From Schistosoma mansoni (lineage: Eukaryota > Platyhelminthes > Trematoda > Strigeidida > Schistosomatidae): a DNA stretch of 64,000 bases. Every line of letters begins with the position of its first letter. The first letter of the stretch is position 1. The translations under genes were made by a program, and so were the position numbers. The notes beneath the pieces were generated by a model, which saw only the letters and a program-made list of their open reading frames with translations, did no database searches and was not told the DNA's origin. Below, in pieces: positions 20,998 to 36,400 of this stretch. The DNA lies in NCBI RefSeq assembly GCF_000237925.1, contig NC_031502.1:12670675-12734674 (forward strand). Direction: 5' to 3'.

Positions 20998-23900
20998 AAC
21001 AAAATATCCATTTATACAGTTGATCTCAATCGAATTTACAAAAGTCATTGACAATACAAAAAATAGTATTAGATCAGACTTAAGTTTACTTATTTATAAA
21101 AAATGATGAATATTATCATTATTTAAATTACTTTGTTGAAACTGATTATCATCATTGAAATATAGAAGAGTTATGTTAGAAATGAGTACACAGAATTTAT
21201 AAAAAGAAAAAAGTGATTTTTGATTGGACTAATACAAAAAGCTCAAGTCATTAATAAGTGGATACGATCAATGACATTCAGAAAAATTGCATAACTTAAA
21301 ATGGATAATAATGAATTCGTGGATTGTAATTTTTCATAATTAAAACGTCTAAGATTTCATTTTGAAATCGCATCGAAAAATTATTATATTGATATTGTCT
21401 TACTACTAATTTATAAAACATTTGCCATTAACATTATATAAAATACATATGTATATGTATCAAAGACCGCTTTACCAATTGATTTATAAACTGCATCATA
21501 CAATTCTTAGTCACAATAACTGGTTGACACGATTAGGTACTGATATGTGGTAGCGAAAGTAAAATATGATTGGTCACTGATCTTGAACTAACATGCACTT
21601 AGCGTACTAGCTATTAGATGAGTGATTTCCTTTTCTCTTATTGATTTCTACTCCGGGCTGCTTGTAATCGTGTGGAATAAAATATTGTCTAGCGTTTCTC
21701 TGACTTTATATACTGGGTCGTAAATCCTGGATCTGATATAACTTGACTAGTCTCATTATCTTATTAACGTATTATCGTAGTATGCCTGAGATAAAAAGAA
21801 ATACTTTCAACAATCTGTTATATCAGATAAACAGATAAATTTTATTTATCTTAATTATAAATTGGTTGACAACATAGAACAGACAATGTATAATTCTAAT
21901 GTTTTTTTAATGAGATTCGTAGTCTTTTTCTTGTCACAACTATAGATCACTTCAGTCTGCATAACTGTACAAATTACGTTCTGTGTCTAAGCGATCAATA
22001 AAAAAAATAATTTCCCCTTTCATCTCAGTATCTATTAACAGATAGCACTACTATATGGTGCTCAAATACAATTGATGTGACTTTTTCCTAAGTTTCAATT
22101 TTATGTTACCCGATGATGGGACCGCCTGAGGGAAATTTTTTATTAAAGTAAAATTCAAATGTAAAAATTCAAACTCTCATATACAGTCAAAATAGTTTAT
22201 ACTAGATTGGTTTACTATATTGGCTTATAGCAATGCACAATTTACAACCAGTCAACAAATTACTACAGACAACAAATATTCCTAAACACATGAGCACACA
22301 TTTTCAAACACATGTTATTCAGTCAATTGTTTCTTAAGTATTTCTAATTAGACCTATAAATTTTCATCAATAAGGGTTAAAAATTTCAATCATCGGTAGA
22401 TAAGTGTCAGTCGTTAATATCAATATAAAATCACCAATGTAAGAATTCCTGTTTTCCCATGAAGATTTGACTTTACCTAATTTATTTATTTCACAGATTT
22501 GTGTATCTATACACTTTTTGACAATTGCGAAAAGTAAGAGAAACATGTTGAAATATTGAATGCTGAGGATTTCATATTGCACTTAACATATCACACTGAA
22601 TACAGTGATTAACATTATTACTTCTATGACAGTAATAATATAAGCAATGAATTTACGAGTCTTGAATCGTGAAGTGTCCCAGCGCTGATTGCGCATCGAG
22701 ACCGCAATCAGTAAGAAAGAGCATCATTCAAATATTTTAATGAACAATATATTACGACACATACCATGGACAATATAGTGAACAACAAAGGACTCAGTAC
22801 TAGAAATGAACATAAATAAATTGGAGGTTACGTTATTCATAATAGGGAAGGTGTTTCGAATTAAAACTGGTAATACTTTGGCTGCAGCTGTTTTCAAGGT
22901 GGAGTATCAGTGCGAAGTATAATTTATACAAATTCTTTATGTATTTATTATTTCAAATTTATGAAAAAAACGTCAATAACTGTCACAAAAATCTGCTTGT
23001 TTTGATTTTCTTGGTAAACATAAGTAAAGTCACTACAACTTGGTTTATAGGATGAAAGGAAGATATGATGGTTATGAATAAGGGTAAATTAAAGGGACCT
23101 ATCAAAAACATTTGGAAATCCAGTTACCAGATTAGAAAGAATTAAAGTTCATATCAACTCCATATGATTATATGAAACCTTTAGGAATTTTGAAGCATTA
23201 ATAAGCTAAAGTAGCATAAAAGATGAAGGTTAGTTGTGTCAGTTACGACGAAATAATGCTTAAGAATAAACAGTCATTAATTCCACAGAGTGTCGAAAGT
23301 AATTTAACAAGTGCTTGAAACTAGCTACTTTCTTTTATTTTAATGTCTTTCGATAATGAAAAGTAATAAAATAATATGACCTTATCTTGTTCAGCAAATT
23401 TCTTTGTTCACTCTCACCTTCCAGAAATTACCATCATGAAGATTGAAATCTATGTTTTTATCAGTGAACATTGTTTCTCTTAAGAACAGTTAAAATATCC
23501 AGAATAATTGATCTGAAAATTTTTAGTTCGTCGTTAAACATTATATTATTACACCATGGAATCAACAAAGTTAAATGTATATTTAAATTGCAACTTGTAG
23601 TAACAAACGCTGTACTTAATATTAGTCAATAGAAATAAAAGATGAATTTTGTAATAAAATGTCATTCCCATTGAGTTTAATGTTCAGATAACTAAAGTGT
23701 GTTACTTTATGTAGTAATTTTTACAGTGTACGTCTTCTATCAGGAATACTTAGATACATTCTGGAAAAAAATAGTTTGTATGGGACATTATACAGACAAT
23801 AAGGTGACCACAAACCACAAGTGTGTCATAGTTCATATCTAGAAACCAGTGAAAAAGTCTCTTTCAAAAATATCCGAGATTATCTATAATGTCTTTTCAG

Positions 23901-24277
23901 TGTTTCAAAAGTAGTTATTCAGTACGAAAGTAACACGAACATGATGACCATCTGTGAAACATTCTGAACAAAAGTAAGGGGAAGCCGTGAAATATTAGTA
24001 CACAAATCTCAATTCATTTGTGTTTATAGGCTTAATAAAACGGAATATAAAAAATACGATGAGTTTGAATTGTAAGAATCAACACTACAAATATTGTTAG
24101 ACAGATAATGCTTTAACCACAGGGCTAACATGGAACAATGGCTATGTTCAAAAGTATTACAGTCCGGCTCTTAGCACCCACAAAAAATACTGGCACAAAA
24201 ACACACTTTGTTCATTTATAAATAGCATCGTAAGTTAGAGACCACACGATTTAATTCGAAGAAGAGGTAAGGACAAC
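20998..24277. other. long intergenic stretch downstream of ACSL
   Basis: Nothing codes here as far as I can see. The sequence is AT-rich with scattered short frames, among them a minus-strand frame at 22,367-22,582 without a family. It should include the 3' UTR of the minus-strand ACSL gene just below 24,278. Confidence 0.4.
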
Positions 24278-27200
24278 CTAAGATTGGGTGTATAAACTAT
24301 CTATTATCTTTGAAAAATAACTTCGAGCTTTGATACGTGCTAATTTCATCGTTGGAGTTAGCAATCCATTATCAGCGTTAAATGCCTGATCTGTCAAATA
24401 AATTGCCTGAACCTGTCGAAAATAAAAGAATTTGGAAAACATGGATCAAAGAAATATGACTGTAACTGATACAAAATGGGTAAGCTGTTGAATTAATTAT
24501 TTATGTAAAATAATTACGAAATTAAGAATAAATGGAAATCTATTACTTATTTTTTTACTAATAACCGAATTATCTAAAATCTATTGTCCGGATAACCTAC
24601 TTCGATAAAAAGTTTTTCGAACGAATACGCAAGTAACCAACTACTGATGTATTTAGAGATATTGAAAGATATCACTAAAAATAATTTCGGACCAATATTC
24701 TCCTTTTGTATATTCGTATTTTGGAAAATTGTCTTATGTACAAATAAAAAATAGAATCTCTGAATATAAAATAGAAAAAGATGTGGAAGTAGTGTTAAAA
24801 ACGTTAGTGATCACACTTGGTAGTTAACGATTTCATCAAATTCAGCGTTACACTGGAGTTCACTTAAGCGCACAGACTGAAAAGAAGTATGAAAAAATCT
24901 TGTGTACCGTAAATCATAATCAACATAGAGCCTGACAAAAGTATACATTAGCCCATAATGTTATACAAAATTAGCACAACAAAATGAAATGAGCATTCAC
25001 ATTCGAATTCTTCATTCTGGCTTGTCTACCGGTATGCATGCACAACGTAGATCACATCAGCAGATTATTTCGTATTAAAAATTGTATTGTCACGTTGTTC
25101 AAAGGAATAAGTTTAAGAATAAATACGAAATCAAATGCTGATATGTAAATCTAGGATAATTTAAAATTGTAAACAAAATCGACAGAAGTTAGATGCACTT
25201 ACAAGTTACTAATGAAATTATGAATTTCTACCTGGTTTAGCAGGCAGTAAATCCGCGAGAGTGAAAAATATTTCATTCGTTTCTCCTAATACAAGTTCAC
25301 AGCTTTACCGACCAATTTGCTTAAAAATTGAATTGGTTAGCTCAATCTCTGTTTTACGTTTGCCGAAATATATGAAATAGAGTAAAATACTTGTTTTACG
25401 GTATATCTTTCATAAAAGGTTGTATCAAAACGTTCTTCATACCTTTTCAAAACTTTTCAGCATATTTTCGGCGGCGACAGCATTCATGCTTTCTAGGACA
25501 AATTTATTTACAACTTTGTTCTGGGAAAGTTCATGGTCCGAAAGTTTTGAGCAATGTAGTATTCCTGCGTTGTTTAAGCAAGAGCGTAACTCAGTAAAAT
25601 CGGGAACGACGATAGCAACGGGGTAATTTTGTTTACTATTACCGTCCACGAAAATTTGGCTTACTAATTTACAACATTGATAAACCATTTCCACTTTTTC
25701 CGGTGCAACGTATTCACCTTGGGCCAATTTGAATATGCTTTTAAGGCGGTCCACAATTTTCAATGAACCCTCCTAACATGAAAATTAATAAGTATACTAA
25801 TGATTCCTCATAGTTAGTTGAAGTTTGACAAAAGATAGACCATGATGGTCTAACAATGTTTTAACATGATAACATTGTATTTCGATGTTGTGATGTTCCC
25901 TTATTATTTAATATTCTTGGACATTACTTCACTCGACAAGTCTTCGAACTAGAACACGGTTGAACAGGAACATAATTATATTCCAAATAAACAAGGTGCT
26001 ATAGAAGTAAGAATCACAATAGAAAAAACTCTTTAATGTATTTGCAATTTTTCATAAGGAGATTTTAGCGTCTTCTCCAAGTATCCTCTAGCGCTGATTG
26101 GTCAAGAAATGGCCAATCAGCGTGCCCCGACACAGTCATGCACGGAATATTCTTTAATCCAATCTATGGATTTTAGTTTATATCACTGAAAACTCGTTGG
26201 CACCACTCAGTCAATAGTTGCACTCCATGGTCACAATTCATATATATATTATTTTTAAATGACTTGAAATATATATTTTCAAAAACTGTTGTGAGAATAA
26301 AGTTCGTTTGTTAGAAAGTGAAAATTTAGTTTAAAATAATCGTTATAGGAAAGTATTGTATTTAGATTCTTGTCCACCGACATGCATTATTCAAATAAAA
26401 CTGATTTGTAAGAAAAGATGGATAGTGGCTAGCAGTGGAATCCNNNNNNNNNNNNNNNNNNNNNNNNNNNNNNNNNNNNNNNNNNNNNNNNNNNNNNNNN
26501 NNNNNNNNNNNNNNNNNNNNNNNNNNNNNNNNNNNNNNNNNNNNNNNNNNNNNNNNNNNNNNNNNNNNNNNNNNNNNNNNNNNNNNNNNNNNNNNNNNNN
26601 NNNNNNNNNNNNNNNNNNNNNNNNNNNNNNNNNNNNNNNNNNNATAGTCCGAGTACAAAAGTAAGGTAGTTCATACTGTCGAGAGATTAGAACTCAACCA
26701 TTTTTTGATTAGTAGCTGGATTCCACTGCTAGCCACTATCCATCTTTGCTTATAATGCTTGTGAATTAAGGCTATATCGAGGCAATACGCACAGTATACA
26801 CATATGTCAATAAGAGACTGATCAATTGTAGTCCTAAACATCAATGGGAAGATTCAAACAAACAATACCAAGTGAGTTCAAAACTGATTTGTATTTCTAA
26901 ACGGAACAATGAAACAGAGCATAAATAAATCGTCGAACTTACCAGTGTCCATTCACCGATATCCCCAGTATGTAACCATCCTTCACTGTCAATAAGTTCG
27001 GCGGATTTTTCTGGTTCTTTATAATAGCCTTTTGTGCATCGTTTGCCTTTCACGCAGATCTGCAAGTAATTTTTAAAACAACTTGTAGGTTTTTTAAGGA
27101 AACGAGACTGAAAAAAACTCCGAAATAATTGTATTCAATTTCTATCTTGAACTGTTATCAGATGAAGAATTCCTGATAGGATATCTCTCATGAGAACAAC

Positions 27201-30200
27201 TTTTTCTTAACATAAAACGTTGAACGATCAATCGAGTAATGAGCTAGTTTAAAATTGGATGAAGAAGCTGACTAATACTCTCAGGTTGTCATTAATTTTC
27301 TAGCCAACGTCAGTTGGTGATAACCACCAACTTTAAAACTGATCAATCTTTCCAAAAAGAACCCACAGGATCTAAGTAATGATAACAACATCTGTGATAT
27401 CTGTTTAAAATAGATTAGTTACTTTATGATGTTAAATAAAACATTCAAGTCCGATTATTGGCTAGATTTGTCGAGTACTAATGAACGAATCTATGTATTC
27501 TCAAGGTCACAATCGTAAATGTATTTTTATTCTACATAAATGTAATCTAATAAAATGTGGCTGTTGATAAGTTTATAAATGTTTTCTCTCGATTTTGAAT
27601 GTTAGCTATGAACAAAACCTATGTTTAAAAAACAAACACTCAGTTTATGTTAATAGTTGGTCAAAAAACTATGGTTTATATCGTTTGGTTATTCACTGTA
27701 ATCAGTTATACAGTATAGTCAAAGTTTACCGGAACCAAGATGTTAAAGGATACACATTACATAACTTTAATAATGACTTGTATCTTACTTCTCCTCTTTG
27801 ATCTCGCAGTGCGTCTAGACCCAGATCTTTTACATCGACAAGTTTCACTTCTATACCATGTGCGAGAGAACCTACAGTACCTACACGGTACTCTCCAACT
27901 AAAGTAATAGCTATGCTCCCCATTGTTTCTGTTGATCCGTACCCCTCAGCAAGCTTTTTTTGGAAAAATATTAAACAAAAATTCGAATTGAAAGTTAATA
28001 ATTAGATCGGAAAAAAAGGGAAATCATATAACTATTTATTCCGTTTAATTGATTATAAGCAATGTAATAAGCTAATAAAAAAAAGCAGAAAGTGTCCTTT
28101 AACAATAAAAAATAACGTCTGATAAAATCTCTGATAACTACTGTCGCTGAATTGCTGCTTTACACAGGACTTCAATCTCAGTATTTTTACACTGAAAGCA
28201 GTTAGTATGTAGTTAGCTTCATTCATAATTTATGGCCAAAGGACACTATATTTTAAATCAGCAGCCTCTTCTAGAATGAATAAATCTTTCAATAATTTAC
28301 TCGAAATACAGTTGACATTAGAATGATTTTCAGACCTAATAAGATTTTCGCTACTGGTTTAAATTTAATGATGAAAATAGGGAAGTTAGAATATTTTTGT
28401 ACACTTAAATCTCAAGTTAACTTTAGGTAATCCCCTCATTTTATTGTTTCGATTAGATTAATTTGATTTTATGTGTTAAGTTAGGTCTGTTAGGTCGGCT
28501 TACAATAAACTCTAGAGAGGCTCATAAAGAGACCAACCAATCAGCGATTAGTTAGAAGCTATGCTACTAAAATGCTACTAAAATAACAAGGTCCTGATTG
28601 GCTGTTAACATACTGTTACTATGGGATCTCAAGGTCTTTTAATTACTATAAAACCCCTGTTTTTCTGTACATAATTGAACCTTGTAGTAAAGTGCTTCTC
28701 TGATACTCGTGTCTTCTCTCTGGTCTTTCAAGTCGCTGAGTAGTGCTAGCCTGGGGTTATCCGAATAGCTAGGATCCGAATAAAGCGTTCAACCGTACAA
28801 GACATATCAGTGGCGACGGGGATTCCGAAAAAAAAAAAAACGATTGTTGTCGGAGTTTTTGGTACACAAAAAAACACAACAATTGTCGTAGAGGATTCTG
28901 GCAAAAAGAAATACAGCAACCGAGACGTGATTTGGGAATCAAACAAGCTGTAATAATTGCCGGTGAATTTTCGGAGTTATTATTATTATCAGCAGAAAAA
29001 AATGACGATTTCTTTAGAACAGGCGCTGATAATCTTAGAGCACCGGCAACAACAGATGCTAGCCTTCCAGCAGCAACTAATTGAAACAGTCTTGGACAAG
29101 TTTTTCAATAATGGTGCTAAAATGGCCGTCCCAGAAGAACGCCAAGTTGGGGGTTCAATTCCCTTTATATCTGATGGAAAATGCAAAATTGGTAAGTTGG
29201 CCGGTTCAGAGCAAGACAATATCTTGCCTAATGCACATGAAACTGTGACAGTATCAGATGAGCAAGAAAAAGAAGGTTCCGCAGACAACCCCCTTAGTCC
29301 AGAATCAAATGAAACACCATTAAGTCCGCCCATCTCTGACGACAAACTTACGTCAGAACAGAACTACAGTTTGGGTGATGTTGGCCAAGAAAACTGGAAG
29401 AACGCATGTCCAGAAAATAACTGGAACAATACAGTTAACCAAATTGTGCCAAATGTGATTCGAAATCATGGGGAGACAGGAGTTTATAATATGGGTTCGC
29501 GTAATGATGCCCATAATTCTGATGAAATTTCGTATAAAGATGAGAAAAATAAGCCGGTCGAATCAGATGGTGATCAAAAATCTGATGCAATTTTATTAGA
29601 TGCCGATTCTCCTAGTTATCTAATATCCTCTAATGAAAATCTTAATGAATTTGATGGAGATATTTCAGAAAATCCGAATTCCGATAACCTAAAATCAAAT
29701 ATCGTTCATCATCATCTATTTATTTCTAGTAGATTCTGCGTTCAATACGAGAAATATGTCCTAAATGAAGTCATACTAATTGTGTTTTGGAGATATGAAG
29801 ATCCAACATTATTTCGTGGGGGAGGAAATGTTGGAGAATTTCAACTTACAGATAATTTTTTTAAATCAGAATCTAATATTCGAATCTTCAAAAAAAGGGG
29901 AGGTGTTAGGTCGGCTTACAATAAACTCTAGAGAGGCTCATAAAGAGACCAACCAATCAGCGATTAGTTAGAAGCTATGCTACTAAAATGCTACTAAAAT
30001 AACAAGGTCCTGATTGGCTGTTAACATACTGTTACTATGGGATCTCAAGGTCTTTTAATTACTATAAAACCCCTGTTTTTCTGTACATAATTGAACCTTG
30101 TAGTAAAGTGCTTCTCTGATGCTCGTGTCTTCTCTCTGGTCTTTCAAGTCGCTGAGTAGTGCTGGCCTGGGGTTATCCGAATAGCTAGGATCCGAATAAA

Positions 30201-30419
30201 GCGTTCAACCGTACAAGACATATCAAGGTCTATAGGTGAATTTAGAAGCATTTTGACTGAAATGATTTTTTCTTTCCCCATGGAGATAAATGCATATGAA
30301 AATGGTCAGTTAAGTGAATGTTAGCTAAAGTAAGAGGACATCCTATTTATATTGAAGACTGATGATCAATGATTAAACTACTACAAAAATGCTAATTATC
30401 GCCATTACAAATATTTCAG

Positions 30420-30471
<52 letters not shown>

Positions 30472-33400
30472 CGATTGCATTTTTAAGAAGCATTCCAACA
30501 ACAGAGGGAAAAGAAACTAGCTTACCAAACCAAATGCAGCATGTACAAACTTTGATATCTCCGTTGGCAATGGAGCGCCTCCACTGACAACACAATATAC
30601 ACGTCCACCTAATAACTTTCTAAGTTTCCTAAAGCACAACGTATCCAAGATACTACGATGATAGAATTTTCCACTAAAATGAAAATAAATAATAAATTAC
30701 TAGTTAAAGGTTTAATAAAGTGAAATCATTATTTTGAATTTTTTGTTTGGAAAGCATTTATATCAACTAGACAAAAAAAAGGTTAGACTGCTTCTGCATT
30801 TCAATTACTGCATTTTTGTCAAACGAAGCCAGTATCTACCTACGTAATTTGCCGACATAAAACAGTGGCAATAGTCTTCAATCGACTTGGAAGAGATATG
30901 TCTTATACAAAAGAACTAAATATTCATTCATTTCTTCGCTTTTTGTAGCCGGTTTAACAATTGTATTTACCTGACATGTCGAATAAATGTTTCTCAGTTA
31001 GACTTATATTGAAAGTTTCAGCTAGTTTAACAGGAGATTCTCAACGATTTTAATAATATAGACAACTCTATATACTGAAAGATAGGATGCAAAGCTTTAG
31101 GCATAAACTGATGTTTAGATTTGAGTAATCTATGGCAAGCTTATCGTTAACCAGCTAAATAGATATGACCTATAAAAACAAAAGGATTTGAAGTGCTAAG
31201 ATTGAAATTTAGTCGTATTGGAGAAAATCTATGGGTTCTTGAGTTTTTATACTCCTTTTAATTCTTTCTTCTCCTATTACATTTCTTTACTTCATACTAT
31301 AAATCCAATGTTTAGTTTCTAAGTAAGATTGATACAATTTTGACTCCTTTGTTTGTGTCCTAGTTAATCAGAAATCAGTTGCTTTATATCCATTCCTTTT
31401 TATACACTAAACAGAAACACCTCACACTACTTATCCCTTTTGCTTCGAGTATAGGAAGCAAAGAGTGTTTCCAAATGGTGGTAATCATCATATTTCAAAC
31501 AGAATATCATATAGGGACTATTATGGTGATTTTAAGGACTCAGTCAAAGGGGCAACCAATTTATAGGTTGACGTAGGATGATAGAGGACAGTTCTGTTTG
31601 TAAGTTATTTTCATAACTGGTCAATATAATAAATAGAATTACACCACGTAGAAAGAAGAATTGAATAATATGCAACAATATGCTTTTTAATGTAAGGGTA
31701 CAAACTGACTAAAGCGAAAATATCAGGTATGCATTTCTAACTGAAAATACAATTTGAAATCACTTCGTTTACTAACTGATATCAGTTTAAATATGCGATA
31801 TCCGAAACAGTTTATCACTTCAGTTTTCAAAGTGAATCTATCAGGTGTTTTAATTTATCTGCTTTCACTTTATTATTTAACATGGTTTGCAAATGAAATT
31901 ACTTGTCATTTATTATTCACATATTAGGAGTTAATTGAACTTTCTTAATAAAGGTGTTATATTTGTTTAAAGTCCAAGCTCAGTTTGTAATTTTTTGAAT
32001 TTGACTTTTCATTAACTGATCACTTTCCACCTTATCCGGATTATCTCAACAGACTGTTTTGATTGGTTCTAGGCTTTAACGTTTCAAATCACACAATGTG
32101 TTTTGATACGCGTTGGACTGTGAAAAATGCTTCGGATTCTTTTTTAAAGTTATGGAATGTAATTCAGTGATAAAGTTTTAATGAAGACCATATACCGTTT
32201 TTGTTCAGCCATTTTTATCTTCACAATGTGATTGTAAAGTTGTCTTTTGATTTTGGAATCATCCAATGATTTCTGATATTTAGTGTATATATTAGAAAGT
32301 ACTCGTGGAACTGCTGTTATCACACCTGGTTTCAAAGCTTGTGCGTCTACCATCAGATTCTCAATAGAATCAGTTAGAAATCCCAGACGGGCTCCTATCA
32401 TAATATAATAAGACTACAAGAAAGAGAGATAATCTTTTGAGAAGAAAAATATATCGATAAAATTGGTCAGTGAAACTATAAAAAAGTTAAGATTGTAAAC
32501 AAAGTAAACCAGTGATTAGCCCCAACATATGTTTTGTTCCAAAAATTTAAATTATTGTTTTCGACTCTATAGAAAAGTGCTAAGACATACTTAAAGAAGC
32601 ATTAGTCCTTGTCGTAAGAGAGTTACATTCAAACTGTATGAGATGATCGTAGTCTGAATTACTCCACTTAAAAATGGCGTCAGTGGTCATTAGAAAATAA
32701 TATTGATTCACAATATTCGAATTTAAATAAAACTGTTTGAGTCCAACAATCAAGAACAGTCTCAAATTATCAAGCACATGCTATATCATAGCTCTATTTA
32801 ACATAGTGGTCATAAAATCCTTTCTTTTAGATGAAGTCTTATCTTCTAATTCGACAAACTGTTTGCGGAGTTTTGCTTACTTTACAGTTTACATCACAGG
32901 CAATTATCACCTGGCTAATCAATGAAAACTAGGAAGCACTGGATGGACGTTAGACTGAGTTTGAAATTACTTGGAAATGTGAATCTACGACCTCACGAGA
33001 AGCTAACTAATCGCCACCATTTCTTGCTTTGAAAATCAGCATGCATAAAGTTTCGCTTCACAACCAAACTCTGAGGGTTTACTAGTGAAAAAATCTCTCG
33101 AAATTAGCCTAACACACAGAAATTCCTATAAATAGTAGATTGTTTAGCTTTATTCATGGTTGTGAAGATACATTTCTGAACAAAATTACCAAGATAATCA
33201 ATTTTCATTCGTTTCTTTGTTGATTTTTTATACAGTTCGTAGATCGAAAAAATTTATAACTAAGAAATATAATTGATATACTTGATTGTTAGTATACAAA
33301 TACGCATAATAATAATATCGGAAATTAACGAAGATAGCTTACCGAGATTACTTGTTCCATCATATGCGCCAATGGGATATATGAAAGATGGCTAGAATTG

Positions 33401-36400
33401 GATTTGATGAGCTAGGACAGAAGACAAAACAAACAGTCATCCGTCAAACAAATATCAAACCGTATAATTTAACGCGTACTTAAATAATGCGAAATTTTTA
33501 ATTTTTCAGTTACCGCTACTAGGCAAAAAGAAAAACATTCGTCACGTGTTTTTAGAATAGTAAAGGCTTCACAAAATACGAAGGTAGTCTGTTGAATGCA
33601 AGTTTAAACGTTTCAAATGCCAATGTCATAAATCTAATATAAGAAATAGGAGTAAACAATAAGGATTGGGATCGAAACACTGGAAGTATGGTGCTGTGTG
33701 GTTAGAAGAAATTACGTTCACTGTTAAAATATATTTTTTACTGATATAAGGATTGGAAACTTTACGTGATAAATATTCGCTCTTGAACTCCAACGAAGCA
33801 TAAATGACATAGGTTTACCTTGTTTTCTGAAGCTTCTAGTATAGAAAATACAGCATCTACAATCTGTTCATGGTTAACCATAACTCCTTTAGGTAATCCT
33901 ACACACAAAAATAAGTTGACAAAAGGTTAGTTTGCAAATTACAAGAAATAATGGATAAAAATTACTTCTGTCTAGCAACCAGAATACAAAGATTATTTTA
34001 CCACACATAATAAATATATATGTACCACAAATATTGATTTCATCAACTTTTAAAACCTCCAGCCAAAGAAATAATAGTAAATTTGACTTTTAACATACTA
34101 GCCTCACATGTTCCTAAGAACATGGTTTATACGAGGTGATTAGTTCTTATTCAACATGTCAGCGATCATTAACATTTACAGATCACAAAGTTGTTAACAA
34201 TCGATCTCGTATAATAGATATCTATGCGTTTCTAGAATAAGTGATTTTGTTTTTATTTTTGCATACGTAATCTGGCTTTTATTTTGGAATATATGTTGAG
34301 TTAAATTTATTTATTTGATTTGGGCTGAAGTACTCTGGCTGAAGAGTTACAGGAAAAGGACGGAATAATGATTCACCATATCATGTAACAATAATGTAGG
34401 ACATTAGTAGAACAGAAATTTATCGGTAACGAGTTTCCTAATTCGCTATAACTGTAGACTAAACTATAATTCATATGTCAGTATACGAACAAAGATCTGT
34501 GATTAGCGGAATTATCATAAAATTATTTCCTTCGTAATCAGTAGAAGAAAAAAGGTTACGTTCTCATTGAAATACTTCCAAACAGCATGAATGCCTAAGT
34601 GAAACTAACGCTTACCCGTACTTCCACTAGTATAGCAAACCATGTACAGGTCAGACGGCAATGGATCCTTTAAAATAGAAAATTAATTAAGAAACCCTTT
34701 CAATACGAAAACGTGATTTGAGCAAAGACAGCCTAATCAGTGACTGGCAAGAAAAAAAACATTTTAAAAGGAATATTATAACCACATAAATTATGTATTT
34801 TAGCTGTTTATATTAAGACTGAATAATCTGGAATAACATGAACATTTATGTTCACTATATTAGTCAGTTTAACCAATGAATTTCTAAGCAGGTTAAAATC
34901 GGTTTGTTGTTGGTGTTTAAAATACGTCAATCAGTTTCATAAATATATTCATAAACATCTGGAACTCAAACCTTTATCAGATAATACGATAGATGATAAG
35001 ACTAAATGATAAGGTAATTTTTAGAATTCATAACATTCATGTGAACAATATTTGAAAGCAAATGCTTCAACAAATTAACATTTTTCAAAAATAATTAATT
35101 AATTTTTCAAGAATCTTTCTCCTAACATTTAAAATCGGTTGAAAAGCTATATAACAAATCAGTTATACTATTAAAGTAAAAATAAGAGATTATAGCAAGC
35201 AGTGATGAAACTTCATAAGTTGAGCAGACTAAAACACTAAAATGTGTTAGTACCAAAGAATTTCTAGGCATGATATAATTCTCAGCAAAACTTTTTGAGT
35301 GAATATGTTTACTGTGGAATTACTATTGGTATGAACAATGAAGACAGAGATCGACAAAATCAACTATTTAAAAGATATATAGACAAAAGACATTTATTAA
35401 TCCGTCATCACTTTTCCCACAACCCATTATAAAGCTATATATATAACTTCAGGCTCAGGCATGCCTTCACCAAAATTAATTTCATTTACCCAATCAACCT
35501 TAATAACAGGATTCTATTACTATAGGTTTTCAAATAATTTTAATCTGAGTTTTTACGTGTTTTTCTGTGGAATAATGATCAAGATGAAAAACAAAAAATA
35601 TACAAAGTTGCGTTAGTGTTTTACTTTTTCATTAAAACAAAGTATCAAGATATGCAGGTCTATTTGCATTCTGAGCGAGAAATAAATAAGACAAAAGAAA
35701 TTAGGCCAATTTCCCATCTCTGACTTATAAATACATTCCCTAATCAAAAAGAATTTATCCGAAATTTGATAAATAAAACTAGTCGACATGTAAGCAGACA
35801 AAAATCAAGATTCGGAAATTTATATTCTGAATTCAAATCAAGAAAAGTAATTTGGATTTGTAAATCATACTACAATATATGGTATTTTTTAACTCAAAAA
35901 AATCCCCAAAATACTGTACGAGTACAAAACATAGCAAGGGCATTCATTTTTCGACTACACTGCACGATAGGTGGGATAGTGACACAGACGTGAAATGAAT
36001 GAGTTAATAAAATATGAAAACTCACTTTCTTTGGTATAAGTTTATTCATTCCCAGTTCCTGAAACATGATATGACGATAGAGTGTTGGCAAAATGATCCT
36101 AGTTTCGGCAAGATCTATATTTTTTTAATTACAATTTTGATTGTTTCTACTAAAGACAACCTTTGAATAATGAACGTATATGGTCATTCTGAAGTAAAAT
36201 AATGCAAAACGTTCGGCCATTATTCTGTAATGCGACTATTAATTAAAGGGTATAATTAGTTTTAACAGAAATCGTAAATTTTGTATGGTCAATATAAAGA
36301 CTAATAGAATTTGAAGTGGTATGAATGAAATTGATGTCACATCACGAAAAAGTCATATAAATTGAGAAATTCTTGAATAAATTCAGTTCGTTTTGAAGTG

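Larger units (their letters stand above)
28488..30225 (+). mobile_element. short non-autonomous LTR retrotransposon (Ty3-like), looks young
   Basis: Two direct LTRs of 322 bp (28,488-28,809 and 29,904-30,225) start TGTTAGG and end ATATCA; by eye they differ at about two positions, so insertion was recent. A perfect 5-bp target duplication AGGTC flanks the element (28,483-28,487 and 30,226-30,230). Just inside the 5' LTR, TGGCGACGGGGATTCCGA (near 28,811) looks like a primer-binding site for a tRNA 3' end. An A/G-rich polypurine tract precedes the 3' LTR. The 1.1-kb interior has one long open frame of about 320 codons (28,957-29,931) with a Gln-rich, Gag-like start, but no pol region, so it must depend on another element. 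It lies in an ACSL intron, antisense to the gene. The superfamily is inferred from the LTR and primer-site style. Confidence 0.85.

Noticed and set aside
26347-26680. Open frames spanning the N gap.
   Set aside because: They are artefacts of unknown bases; no real coding content is visible.
28746-29345. Minus-strand frames overlapping the short LTR element.
   Set aside because: They are mirror frames of the plus-strand element frame and have no motif of their own.
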